From positions 186,001-250,000 of the forward strand of contig NZ_VUJV01000003.1 of the NCBI RefSeq assembly GCF_008373755.1: a stretch of 64,000 nucleotides of DNA, in the 5' to 3' direction. The DNA comes from Nocardioides humilatus. Lineage in GTDB: Bacteria; Actinomycetota; Actinomycetes; Propionibacteriales; Nocardioidaceae. The notes beneath the pieces were generated by a model, which did no database searches, was not told where the DNA came from, and saw only the letters and a program-made list of their open reading frames with translations. Made by a program: the position numbers and the translations under genes. This document shows positions 40,001 to 48,093 of this stretch, piece after piece; the stretch's first letter is position 1; every line of letters starts with the position of its first letter.

Positions 40001-41555
40001 CGTCGTCGAAGGTCATGCCTGCCCGAGCCGCGGGCAACGTGACGGCACGGCGTACGTCGTCGACCGAGGGCGCTCCGACCAGCACCGTGTCGTTCTCGAC
40101 GAGCGCGGCGAGCGGCCGGGCATCGGCAAGGTCGGCGAGGTAGTCGGCGCGGATCACGAGCACGAGCGTGATGCCGTTGTCAGGGTCCACCGCCAGCGCA
40201 CCGAGCGTGTCGAGGAAGGTCCCGCGCTCACCCTCATCGGTGCACGCCGTCCAGACCTCCTCACACTGGTCGATGACGAGGATCGTGCGGTCCGACGTGC
40301 CTTCGGGTGCGCGGACGAGGCGCTCGAGGACGGCGCCCAGCTCGGCGCGCTGGCGACTGAGGAAGTGCCGGGTCAGCTCGCGCATCGGGTGCTGCCCGGG
40401 TCGCAGCACCACCGTCTCCCAGGCCGCGCTTCCCGGCAGTTGGCCGTCCGCCAGACCGGCCACCAGCCCGGCGCGGACCGCCGAGGACTTGCCGCTACCC
40501 GAGGCGCCGACGACCGCGAGACAGCGCGTCCCCGCCGTGCGGGCGAGCAGCTCCGCGACCAGTCGTTCTCGGCCGGCGAACCACGGCCCGTCGTCCACGT
40601 CGTAGGCGTTGAGACCAGGCCACGGCGACCGGTCCGCCGGCGGCGGCACCGCGGAGGCTGCTTGGCGCAGGTCGAGGATGCCGGTGGCGATCCGCGTCTG
40701 GGCGTCGCGAAGATCCGTGCGCGACCGGTCAGCCTCGTCGACGGCAGCGCTCACCGCCGCCGTCGCCGCAGCCCGATCCCGCGGGGCCAGCGCGGGGTCC
40801 TGCGCGAGCACCCGCGCGTGCATCTGACGCAGCTCGGCGCTCGGGTCGACCCCGATCTCCTCGGCGAGCCACTGGCGCGCCCGCTCGTAGGCCGCCAGCG
40901 CGTCGGCTTGGCGTCCCTGGAGGAACAGGCCGTGCATGAGCAGCGCCCACAGCCGCTCCCGCTCAGGAGCCTCGAGCACCCACCGCTCCAGGTCGGCGAC
41001 CGCCGTACCGATCAAGCCGGCCCGCAGCTCCAGGTCGAGCTTGTCCTCGACCGCGCTCCATCGCAGCGCCTCGAGACGCGTGCTCTCCCCGGCCAGCACC
41101 GGGTCAGCAGCGAGGTCGGCGTAGGCGGTCCCGCGCCACAGCCCGAGCGCCTCGCCCAGCCGCTCCAGCCGCTCGTGCGCACTGCCGTCACGGGCCGCAG
41201 CGAGCAACCGCGTGAAGCGGTCGGCGTCGACCTGGACGGAATGGATCGCCAACCGATAGCCCTGTCCCTCCGTGACGAGGAGGGATGGCTCGCCGGCCCG
41301 GTCCGGCTCCAAGGCGTTGCGCAATCGCAGCACGTAGGTCTGGAGGGACTTGGCCGCCGTCCGCGGCGGATCGTCTCCCCACAGGCCATCGACGAGCTCG
41401 GACGACGCGACGACCTTGCCCGCGCGAGCGATCAGGTGACCGAGGAGCAGGCGCTCCTTGGCACCACGGATCTCGACCGGGCCTTCCGGGGTGAGCACGC
41501 GGAGAGGCCCCAGCACCTGGAACTCCACGCGGTCAACATAGGGCTGGACGACCAT
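37074..41555 (-). CDS. SARP-type regulator fused to an NTPase and WD40-like propeller
   Basis: A 1493-aa regulator. An OmpR-like winged helix (about 10-100) and the BTAD helical domain (about 110-255) form the SARP part. An nSTAND1-like NTPase follows, with PWPGLNAYD entry motif, Walker A GASGSGKSS (350-358) and Walker B ILVIDQCEE (425-433). A single hydrophobic helix near RRLRVLLVGVLVLLVLAV (about 746-768), if membrane-inserted, would place the C-terminal half outside. The last 650 residues are WD40/YVTN-like blades (DGSTGKLLWERED, WDTSTSDVV, LLWDAHEWAPYG). The ATG has AGGAG 7 nt upstream. The heptamer array at 41606-41634 indicates autoregulation. Probably an input-gated activator. Confidence 0.93.
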   Translation of the reverse strand: MVVQPYVDRVEFQVLGPLRVLTPEGPVEIRGAKERLLLGHLIARAGKVVASSELVDGLWGDDPPRTAAKSLQTYVLRLRNALEPDRAGEPSLLVTEGQGYRLAIHSVQVDADRFTRLLAAARDGSAHERLERLGEALGLWRGTAYADLAADPVLAGESTRLEALRWSAVEDKLDLELRAGLIGTAVADLERWVLEAPERERLWALLMHGLFLQGRQADALAAYERARQWLAEEIGVDPSAELRQMHARVLAQDPALAPRDRAAATAAVSAAVDEADRSRTDLRDAQTRIATGILDLRQAASAVPPPADRSPWPGLNAYDVDDGPWFAGRERLVAELLARTAGTRCLAVVGASGSGKSSAVRAGLVAGLADGQLPGSAAWETVVLRPGQHPMRELTRHFLSRQRAELGAVLERLVRAPEGTSDRTILVIDQCEEVWTACTDEGERGTFLDTLGALAVDPDNGITLVLVIRADYLADLADARPLAALVENDTVLVGAPSVDDVRRAVTLPAARAGMTFDDGLVDAIVADAGAEPGLLPLLSTALAQLWEERQGHHLTLESYVRLGGLDSAIRHLAETAYGDLEPTAQETMRAVLLRLAGPGDADVATRRRASVAELVSLPHAEVPAVLDRLTGARLVTRDGDVVEVAHEALFREWPRLRDWLREDADGRALRVRLATAAAEWESEGREVALLWTGSRLAAAAEIADDDLESLTGLEREFLAAGRAEADAARIAAEERARSKARQNRRLRVLLVGVLVLLVLAVAAGAIALNARDRAEESAREASDAAVAADAKRLAASALSIEYPDLALLAAVEATSLEQSPETYGALLTLLSRQPEVITRYRIEDRFLRNAATPNGRVVVLSDNVGVLRGLDGSTGKLLWEREDLAADIGHVAMSPDGSVLAATLWAEHSRVEGFDPVTGDTLWQLPLARAQRLAGRGAAPYLWSYLSWTADRRLVFASDTHLFVADVDGRLLHAVPWGRPMREVPTMYVWPDGKVSVGTDDFRSGFVIGPVTGGTHGRTTRIDGIVASVSPDGRRAVLGTDTPEGPQVELVSARDFTPLSGTIALDAGVLLDVDFSPDGRRVAVATDDEDVVILDGRTGGRSGVLSGHSGSVLNLAWAGPGHSMLWTAGRDGTAVEFDVTGQGRVIRTQPSPDAPVAGESAGGVSVWSNFDPYAVNRAFLKTAIGRSRALPLDGLEACPCQVTSTELTPDGRMALGGYASFPPGEPPRADLGQVVVWDTSTSDVVEVVRTPAPVTALAVRRDGTSAVVVTVDGWTVLDLTSFELGDWTALAPIDPFAVTEATARAEIAPDGTRAALLRDNEVLLVDLATGDELASRSLGEGDDLALSAAWAADSSTLISGSLSGRVHVLDGSSLEPVRPTRLVTGGFVIDIEVSDDGSVAATMGTDGDVLLWDAHEWAPYGLPVLDHGEWGYLSFEGDRLRVDHQEGTRSSVSIDPAEWVEAACQAANRDLTEEEFAILLAGVDYHPTCSARD

Positions 41556-41605
41556 CGATGACTCCTGTTTCGCGCTGATTCGGGATCACCACGTTGGCGC
41601 GGCGT

Positions 41606-41634
41606 GGTCGCGAGACGGTCGCTACCCGGTCGCA
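41606..41634 (-). promoter_or_regulatory. SARP-type heptamer array upstream of the regulator itself
   Basis: Heptamers CGCGACC (41606-41612), AGCGACC (41617-41623) and TGCGACC (41628-41634) on the minus strand, exactly 11 bp apart, ending 51 nt from the ATG at 41555. It also lies 115 nt before the divergent ABC transporter gene. Confidence 0.75.
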
Positions 41635-41748
41635 CCGACCCTGACCCGGCGCTCAGGCCTCCCCCGAGCCGGCTCAGGGTCGGGTCAGGGGTGCTTCCGG
41701 GGGTCTGCCCGACGCGCACGCACGGGGTGAGACGGAAGGCTGACGGCC

Positions 41749-42663
41749 ATGATCACGATCGATTCCCTGACCAAGAGGTACGGCGCCTTCACCGCCGTCG
41801 ACGAGGTGTCGTTCACCGCGCAGCCGGGCCGGGTCACCGGCTTCCTGGGCCCCAACGGCGCCGGCAAGTCCACCACCATGCGGGTCATGGTCGGGCTCAC
41901 CGAGCCGACCTCGGGCCACGTGCACGTGCTGGGTCGCCCGTTCGCCGCGCTCCCCAACCCGGGCCGCGAGGTGGGTGTCCTGCTCGACGCCTCCGCGCAG
42001 CACGCCGGCCGCACCGGTCGAGAGATCCTGACCATCGCCGCGCGCACGATGGGCCTGCCGAAGGGCCGCGTCGCGGACATGCTCCAGCGTGTCAGCCTGA
42101 CCGAGGAGGAGTCGGGCCGCCGGGTCCGCAACTACTCCCTCGGCATGCGCCAGCGGCTCGGCATCGCGACCGCGCTCCTCGGCGACCCCGAGGTGCTGAT
42201 CCTCGACGAGCCGGCCAACGGTCTCGACCCGGCCGGCATCCGCTGGATGCGCGACCTGCTCCGCGAGTTCGCCGACCAGGGCGGCACCGTGCTGCTCTCG
42301 AGCCATCTGCTCCACGAGATAGAGGTCATCGCCGACGACATCATCGTCATCGGCAACGGCCGGATCGTGGCCGGCGGCACCAAGCAGGAGCTGCTCGCGT
42401 CGACCGGCACGCTGGCCCGCGCGGCTGACGCCGCCACCCTCGCCCGCGCCCTCGAAGTCGCCGGCATCGTCACCTCGGTCGCTGACGGCGCCGTCTTCGC
42501 CGACGCCGACCTCCCGACCGTCGGCCGGACCGCCTTCGCGGCCGGTATCGCCCTCACCGAGCTCCGGACCGCCGACGGCGCGGGCCTGGAGGAGATGTTC
42601 CTCGAGCTCACCGCCGAGAGTCAGCGCGACGCCCACGTCCACACCGAAGGAACAGCAGCATGA
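41749..42663 (+). CDS. ABC transporter ATP-binding protein
   Basis: A 304-aa ATPase with Walker A GPNGAGKST, Q-loop near LTEPTSG, signature YSLGMRQRL, Walker B VLILDEPANGLDP and switch histidine LSSHLLHEIE. The C-terminal 80 residues are the regulatory extension usual for drug/antibiotic-type (ABC-2) exporters. It overlaps the permease gene by 4 nt. It could be activated by the adjacent SARP-type regulator. Confidence 0.94.
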   Translation: MITIDSLTKRYGAFTAVDEVSFTAQPGRVTGFLGPNGAGKSTTMRVMVGLTEPTSGHVHVLGRPFAALPNPGREVGVLLDASAQHAGRTGREILTIAARTMGLPKGRVADMLQRVSLTEEESGRRVRNYSLGMRQRLGIATALLGDPEVLILDEPANGLDPAGIRWMRDLLREFADQGGTVLLSSHLLHEIEVIADDIIVIGNGRIVAGGTKQELLASTGTLARAADAATLARALEVAGIVTSVADGAVFADADLPTVGRTAFAAGIALTELRTADGAGLEEMFLELTAESQRDAHVHTEGTAA

Positions 42664-43478
42664 GCACCGCGACCATCACCCCTGCCCCCGTCGCTCCCGC
42701 GACCCAGCGTCCCGCTCGCGCGATCCCCGCGCCGATCCCGTTCACCCGGATCCTGGGCGTCGAGCTGCGCAAGATGTTCGACACCCGGTCAGGGTTCTGG
42801 CTGATGGCGAGCATCGTGATCACGTCGGCCGTCGCGACCGTGCTCACCGTGCTGCTCAGCGACCGCGAGGACCTGACGTTCGACTCGTTCGCCGCTGCGG
42901 TCGGCAGCCCGATGTCGATCATCCTGCCCATCGTCGGCGTGCTGGCGGTGACCAGTGAGTGGAGCCAGCGCACCGCGCTGACGACGTTCACCCTCGTACC
43001 GAGCCGTGGGCGCGTCATCGGCGCCAAGCTCGTGAACACGCTCGCGATCGGCGCGGTCTCGATGGTCATCGCCCTCGGCGTCGGCGCACTCGGCAACCTG
43101 GTCACCTCCGCGATCACCGGCAACGCCGCGGTCTGGGACATCCCTGTCTGGCAGTTCAGCCAGATCGTGCTCGCCAACGAGATGGGCATGCTGTTCGGTT
43201 TCGCCCTCGGCCTCCTGTTCCGCAGTTCCCCCGCCGGGATCGTCGGCTACTTCGTCTGGGCGCTCGTCCTGCCGGGGATCTCCGAGGCGCTCGCGTCGGC
43301 CCAGCAGTGGTGGCTCGACAACAACGCATGGTTCGACGTCAACGGAACCCGCTTCCTGCTGTTCGACTCGACGCTGACCGGCCAGGAGTGGACGCAGCTC
43401 GGTGTGACGGCCGTGATCTGGATCCTGCTGCCCCTGCTGGTGGGCTTGCGTCTGGTCATGCGATCCGAGGTCAAGTAA
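42660..43478 (+). CDS. ABC-2-type transporter permease
   Basis: A 272-aa membrane protein with about six helices (GFWLMASIVITSAVATVL, IILPIVGVLAVTSEW, IGAVSMVIALGVGAL, NEMGMLFGFALGLLF, GIVGYFVWALVLPG, VIWILLPLLVGLRLV). The Pro-rich N-terminus is cytoplasmic. Partner of the ATP-binding protein upstream. Exported substrate unknown. Terminator-like hairpin follows. Confidence 0.9.
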   Translation: MSTATITPAPVAPATQRPARAIPAPIPFTRILGVELRKMFDTRSGFWLMASIVITSAVATVLTVLLSDREDLTFDSFAAAVGSPMSIILPIVGVLAVTSEWSQRTALTTFTLVPSRGRVIGAKLVNTLAIGAVSMVIALGVGALGNLVTSAITGNAAVWDIPVWQFSQIVLANEMGMLFGFALGLLFRSSPAGIVGYFVWALVLPGISEALASAQQWWLDNNAWFDVNGTRFLLFDSTLTGQEWTQLGVTAVIWILLPLLVGLRLVMRSEVK

Positions 43479-43502
43479 TCCCTGTCAAGTAATCCCTCAG
43501 GT

Positions 43503-43540
43503 TCCACACCGTCTGGTCCGAAAGGACTAGGCGGTGTGGA
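43503..43540 (+). terminator. Terminator hairpin after the ABC transporter
   Basis: A 17-bp stem with two G-U pairs (arms 43503-43519 and 43524-43540) closed by a GAAA tetraloop, 24 nt after the permease stop. Confidence 0.65.
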
Positions 43541-43562
43541 TCACCGCTTGATGTGCAGAAGG

Positions 43563-43589
43563 GTTATCCCCGGGCAGATTGGGGGTAAC
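43563..43589 (+). promoter_or_regulatory. Leader hairpin upstream of a 52-aa membrane protein
   Basis: GTTATCCCC (43563-43571) pairs with GGGGGTAAC (43581-43589), 9 bp with one wobble, about 35 nt before the GTG at 43624. Could be a leader element or RNA-stability structure; no riboswitch class recognised. Confidence 0.35.
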
Positions 43590-43623
43590 TCAGCTGAAGA
43601 GTCGACACGAATCGAGGAAACCA

Positions 43624-43782
43624 GTGATCGCGACCGCTCCCTTTGCGCCTAGCCGACCCACGTCGCTTGGTTGGCAGGCGGACGTCGTCACCGCCTGGGC
43701 CACGATCTTCGTGCTGCTCCTCGCGTTCTGGTCCGGCATCGGCGTCGGGGCGGCTGCTCTGTGGGGGCAACTGGCCGGCTGA
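43624..43782 (+). CDS. 52-aa single-helix membrane protein
   Basis: GTG at 43624 is preferred for the GAGGAAA ribosome-binding site 4 nt upstream; a TTG 45 nt earlier lacks one. The N-terminal 26 residues are Pro/Ser/Trp-rich, followed by a helix TAWATIFVLLLAFWSGIGVG ending near the C-terminus. No known family. It is convergent with the SnoaL-like gene, 21 nt apart. Confidence 0.6.
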   Translation: MIATAPFAPSRPTSLGWQADVVTAWATIFVLLLAFWSGIGVGAAALWGQLAG

Positions 43783-43803
43783 TCGCCGCCACCGCCTGGC
43801 GCG

Positions 43804-44286
43804 TCAGTGCGCCAGGCTGGGATCCCAGCGGTTGGCGATGAGCTTGAAGCTCGGCGTGTCGTCGAGCGAGGTCACCGCCTCGTAGATGCGCTGGTAGTGC
43901 GTCGCGGCGATCCGCCAGCGACCGTCGCCATCACGGCGATAGCGCTCCTCGTAGTAGCCACTCCCCCGCACGACGACCTTGAAGTCCGGAACGATCACGG
44001 TGTCCTCGAAGGCCCACGAGCCCGTCGCGGCCTCGCCGTCGACGTCGATCTCCGGGTGGTTGGCGATGTGGGTCGTGATGATGCCCGGCCCCAGGTTCGC
44101 CGACATGTAGTCGACCACCGCTGCACGGGAGTCGAAGTGCAGCGGCTCCTTCATCGCCTGGGTGCCGTACTTCGCGTCGATGTCCTCGGCGAGGCAGTCA
44201 CCGAACTCGTCCCACATCTTCAGGTCGAGGGTGCGGAAGTAACGGTGCTTGAGCCGCTTGATCTCTTCGATCGCCACAAGGTCCAT
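43804..44286 (-). CDS. SnoaL/NTF2-like protein under KstR-type control
   Basis: A 160-aa protein starting MDLVAIEEIKRLKHRYFRT; ATG at 44286 is favoured by the conserved N-terminal helix. The fold is that of the SnoaL-like, NTF2 superfamily: WDEFGDCLAEDIDAKYG, the HIANHPEIDVDG strand and YYEERYRRDGDGRWRI. Relatives include steroid isomerases, dehydratases and scytalone-dehydratase-like enzymes. A perfect KstR-like operator overlaps its promoter, so it probably serves sterol or cholesterol degradation, although no other steroid gene is in this window. Exact reaction not assignable. Confidence 0.85.
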   Translation of the reverse strand: MDLVAIEEIKRLKHRYFRTLDLKMWDEFGDCLAEDIDAKYGTQAMKEPLHFDSRAAVVDYMSANLGPGIITTHIANHPEIDVDGEAATGSWAFEDTVIVPDFKVVVRGSGYYEERYRRDGDGRWRIAATHYQRIYEAVTSLDDTPSFKLIANRWDPSLAH

Positions 44287-44296
44287 GACCCGAATA

Positions 44297-44312
44297 CTAG
44301 AACAGGTTCTAG
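44297..44312 (-). promoter_or_regulatory. KstR-like operator palindrome
   Basis: CTAGAAC-AG-GTTCTAG is a perfect 16-bp palindrome 10 nt before the SnoaL-like ATG. Its core TAGAACAGGTTCTA fits the KstR consensus TnnAACnnGTTnnA exactly. Confidence 0.72.
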
Positions 44313-44326
44313 GCCAATCGGGCGAC

Positions 44327-44372
44327 AACGTCATACGGCTCGCACCTCGGAAGGTGCGAGCCGTATGACGTT
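44327..44372 (-). terminator. 21-bp hairpin downstream of ilvC
   Basis: Perfect arms 44327-44347 and 44352-44372 with a 4-nt loop, beginning 14 nt past the ilvC stop. On the minus strand it reads into GTTGTCG. Very stable and likely the end of the ilvBNC transcript. Confidence 0.75.
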
Positions 44373-44386
44373 AGCGGGGCGAGGGG

Positions 44387-45490
<1,104 letters not shown>

Positions 45491-46030
45491 TCAGGCGTTG
45501 GCCGCAGGCGGCACAGGTACGGCGACAGGCTTGCCGCGCTCGGAGATCGACCGCGGTCCGCGGCCGATGGCGATGACACCGGACTGCACGAGCTCGCGGA
45601 TGCCGAAAGGCTCCACGACCCGCAGGAAGTCGGCGATCTTGCCGGCGTTGCCGATCGCCTGGATGGTCACGGCATCGGTGGTGACGTCGACGACCTTGGC
45701 GCGGAAGAGCTCGACGGCGTCGAGGACCTGGCCGCGGGTCTCGGGGGTGGCGCCGACCTTGACCAGGACCAGCTCACGCTGGACGGCCGCGGTCGAGTCG
45801 AGCTCGACGATCTTGATGACCTCGACCAGCTTGTTGAGCTGCTTGGTCACCTGCTCGAGCGGGCTGTCGTCGACGTTGACGACGATGGTCATCCGCGAGA
45901 TCTCGTCGTGCTCGGTCGGTCCGACCGCGAGCGACTCGATGTTGAAGCCGCGGCGGCTGAAGAGCGCCGCGATGCGCGCGAGGACGCCGGGCTTGTTCTC
46001 GACGAGAACCGACAGGGTGTGGTGGGCCAT
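45491..46030 (-). CDS. ilvN: Acetolactate synthase regulatory subunit
   Basis: A 179-aa small subunit. ATG at 46030 overlaps the ilvB stop by one base (TGATG). Its N-terminal ACT domain reads HTLSVLVENKPGVLARIAAL with RRGFNIESLAVGPTE, the valine-binding region. A second ACT-like half contains RELVLVKVGA and GKIADFLRVVEPFGIREL. It confers valine feedback on IlvB. Confidence 0.97.
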   Translation of the reverse strand: MAHHTLSVLVENKPGVLARIAALFSRRGFNIESLAVGPTEHDEISRMTIVVNVDDSPLEQVTKQLNKLVEVIKIVELDSTAAVQRELVLVKVGATPETRGQVLDAVELFRAKVVDVTTDAVTIQAIGNAGKIADFLRVVEPFGIRELVQSGVIAIGRGPRSISERGKPVAVPVPPAANA

Positions 46031-47796
46031 CAGAGCTCGTCCTCGTCGAACTGGGGAGCCAGGTCCCGCGCGTACTTGATGTCGTCGTTGCTCGTGCCGG
46101 CGGCGACCATCGGCCACACCATCGCGTCACGGTGGACCCGGAAGTCGACCACGACCGGGACGTCGTTGATCTCCATCGCCTTGGCGATCGTCGCGTCGAC
46201 GTCGTCGGGGCTCTCGCACGCCAGACCCACGCAGCCGTAGGCGTCGGCGAGCTTCACGAAGTCCGGGATCCGCACCTCAGGGCCCGTGTGCAGGTCCGTA
46301 TTCGAATAGCGCGAGTTGTAGAACAGCGTCTGCCACTGCCGCACCATGCCGAGCGACTCGTTGTTGATGATCGCGACCTTGATCGGGATGTTGTTGATCG
46401 CGCAGGTGGCCAGCTCCTGGTTGGTCATCTGGAAACAGCCGTCTCCGTCGACCGCCCACACGACCGAGTCGGGCATGGCGACCTTCGCGCCCATCGCGGC
46501 CGGCACGGCGAAGCCCATGGTGCCGAGACCGCCGGAGTTGATCCAGGTGTTGGGGCGCTCGTACTTCACGTAGTGCGCGGCCCACATCTGGTGCTGGCCG
46601 ACGCCCGCGGTGTAGATGGCGTCGGGAGCCATCGCACCCAGCCGCTCGAGGACATACTGCGGAGCGAGGCCACCGTCGGCCGGCTTGTCGTAGCCGACCG
46701 GGTACTTCGCCTTGACCCCGGCGAGGAACTGCACCCAGGCCTCGTAGTCACCGGTGTTGCCGGCGTCGGCCTCGGTGCGCAGCGTCGTGATGAGGTCGAT
46801 CAGGACCTCACGGACGTCGCCCACGATCGGGACGTCGGCGTGGCGGTTCTTGCCGATCTCGGCCGGGTCGATGTCGGCGTGGATCACCTTGGCGCCGGGA
46901 GCGAACGAGTCGAGCAGGCCGGTCACCCGGTCGTCGAAACGCGCGCCGAGGCTGATGATCAGGTCGCTCTTCTGCAGGCCGGCGACCGCGGCCACCGTGC
47001 CGTGCATGCCGGGCATGCCGAGGTGCTGCGGGTGGCTGTCGGGGAACGCGCCGCGGGCCATGAGCGTGGTGACGACCGGCATTCCGGTCAGCTCCGCGAT
47101 GGTCAGCAGCTCCTTGGACGCGCCGGAGCGGATGGTGCCGCCGCCGACGTAGAGGACCGGCCGGCGGGCGTCGAGGATCAGCCGGGCCGCCTCGCGGATC
47201 TGCTTGGCGTGCGGGCGGGTCACCGGGCGGTAGCCGGGCAGGTGGATCTCGGTCGGCCAGGTGAAGGTCGTCATCGCCTGCAGCGCCGACTTGGCGACGT
47301 CGACGAGCACCGGACCGGGACGACCGGTCGAGGCCAGGTGGAACGCCTCGGCGATGGTGCGCGGGATCTCGGCGGGGTCGGTGACCAGGAAGTTGTGCTT
47401 GGTGATCGGCATCGTGATGCCGCGGATGTCGGCCTCTTGGAAAGCGTCGCTGCCGATCGCCGCGGCGGGCACCTGCCCGGTCACGGCCACCATCGGCACC
47501 GAGTCCATGTGGGCGTCGGCGATCGGCGTCACCAGGTTGGTCGCTCCCGGCCCGGACGTCGCCATGCAGACGCCGACCCGGCCCGACGCCGCGGCGTAGC
47601 CCTGCGCCGCGTGGCCGGCACCCTGCTCGTGGCGCACCAGGATGTGGCGGATGGGGCTGTCCATCAGTGGGTCGTAGGCGGGCAGGATCGCGCCGCCGGG
47701 GATGCCGAAGATGTCAGTGACACCCGCTGCTTCCAGGGACTTCACCAGGCTCTCTGCTCCGGTGACGGTGGCCCCGCCCTGCTGCTGCTCGCTCAT
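46030..47796 (-). CDS. ilvB: Acetolactate synthase catalytic subunit
   Basis: A 588-aa ThDP/FAD enzyme condensing pyruvate with pyruvate or 2-oxobutyrate. The catalytic glutamate lies in [17 protein letters not shown] region in [17 protein letters not shown], and the ThDP-Mg motif is [14 protein letters not shown]...NNE. The ATG at 47796 sits in an MSEQQQGG start preceded by AAGGAACGA. First structural gene of ilvBNC, behind a leader peptide and attenuator terminator. Confidence 0.97.
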   Translation of the reverse strand: MSEQQQGGATVTGAESLVKSLEAAGVTDIFGIPGGAILPAYDPLMDSPIRHILVRHEQGAGHAAQGYAAASGRVGVCMATSGPGATNLVTPIADAHMDSVPMVAVTGQVPAAAIGSDAFQEADIRGITMPITKHNFLVTDPAEIPRTIAEAFHLASTGRPGPVLVDVAKSALQAMTTFTWPTEIHLPGYRPVTRPHAKQIREAARLILDARRPVLYVGGGTIRSGASKELLTIAELTGMPVVTTLMARGAFPDSHPQHLGMPGMHGTVAAVAGLQKSDLIISLGARFDDRVTGLLDSFAPGAKVIHADIDPAEIGKNRHADVPIVGDVREVLIDLITTLRTEADAGNTGDYEAWVQFLAGVKAKYPVGYDKPADGGLAPQYVLERLGAMAPDAIYTAGVGQHQMWAAHYVKYERPNTWINSGGLGTMGFAVPAAMGAKVAMPDSVVWAVDGDGCFQMTNQELATCAINNIPIKVAIINNESLGMVRQWQTLFYNSRYSNTDLHTGPEVRIPDFVKLADAYGCVGLACESPDDVDATIAKAMEINDVPVVVDFRVHRDAMVWPMVAAGTSNDDIKYARDLAPQFDEDEL

Positions 47797-47833
47797 CCGA
47801 CTCGTTCCTTAGCTCTCTTGATCCCGTACTCAA

Positions 47834-47867
47834 CAAAAAACCCCTCTGTTGCGAGGCAACGAGGGGT
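47834..47867 (-). terminator. Attenuator terminator of ilvBNC
   Basis: Stem ACCCCTC-GTTGC, CTC loop, GCAAC-(A)-GAGGGGT followed by six T residues (minus strand), a textbook intrinsic terminator between the leader peptide stop (47885) and ilvB (47796). Confidence 0.88.
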
Positions 47868-47884
47868 GGACGCGCAGCGCTGAA

Positions 47885-47929
47885 TCAGCCGGCGCGCCCG
47901 GTGCGTACGAGAATGAGGTCCTTGCGCAT
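47885..47929 (-). CDS. ilvB leader peptide MRKDLILVRTGRAG
   Basis: Fourteen-codon frame with Leu-Ile-Leu-Val codons CTC-ATT-CTC-GTA just before a terminator and ilvB. A -10-like TACTCT ends 6 nt before the ATG, so the transcript is probably leaderless. A GTG two codons upstream (47935) could extend it. This is the expected structure for transcription attenuation by branched-chain amino-acid charging. Confidence 0.85.
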   Translation of the reverse strand: MRKDLILVRTGRAG

Positions 47930-47935
47930 GCGCAC

Positions 47936-47941
47936 AGAGTA
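47936..47941 (-). promoter_or_regulatory. -10 candidate TACTCT for ilvBNC
   Basis: CGTACTCT on the minus strand, 6 nt before the leader ATG, identical to that of the leuB leader. No clear -35 element. Confidence 0.5.
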
Positions 47942-48032
47942 CGCCGTCACACCGAGTGCCGCGCACCCAGCCTGCCACCCGTCCCAAATGGCGGGATCGG
48001 CGTCTCACGTTTGGCGGGTCCGCCGGAACGCC

Positions 48033-48072
48033 CGTGCGGGGTGGTCGGCCCGAGCGCCGACCACCCCGCACG
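48033..48072 (-). terminator. 16-bp hairpin after the M4 metallopeptidase gene
   Basis: CGTGCGGGGTGGTCGG (48033-48048) pairs exactly with CCGACCACCCCGCACG (48057-48072), 22 nt past the stop at 48094. No T-run. The ilv promoter region lies beyond it. Confidence 0.65.
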
Positions 48073-48093
48073 TCTCTAGATCACTGCGTCAGA

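Noticed and set aside
38832-41561. A 909-codon open frame on the plus strand opposite the SARP-type regulator
   Set aside because: Its product is repetitive Arg/Gly/Val-rich sequence typical of antisense frames in GC-rich DNA, while the minus strand has full domain homology.
41636-41682. Inverted repeat CGACCCTGA/TCAGGGTCG before the ABC transporter
   Set aside because: A 29-nt loop and GC-rich context make it uninformative; the SARP array nearby explains the region better.
43563-43589. Riboswitch before the 52-aa membrane protein
   Set aside because: Only a single hairpin is visible and it matches no riboswitch class I know; kept as a low-confidence leader hairpin.
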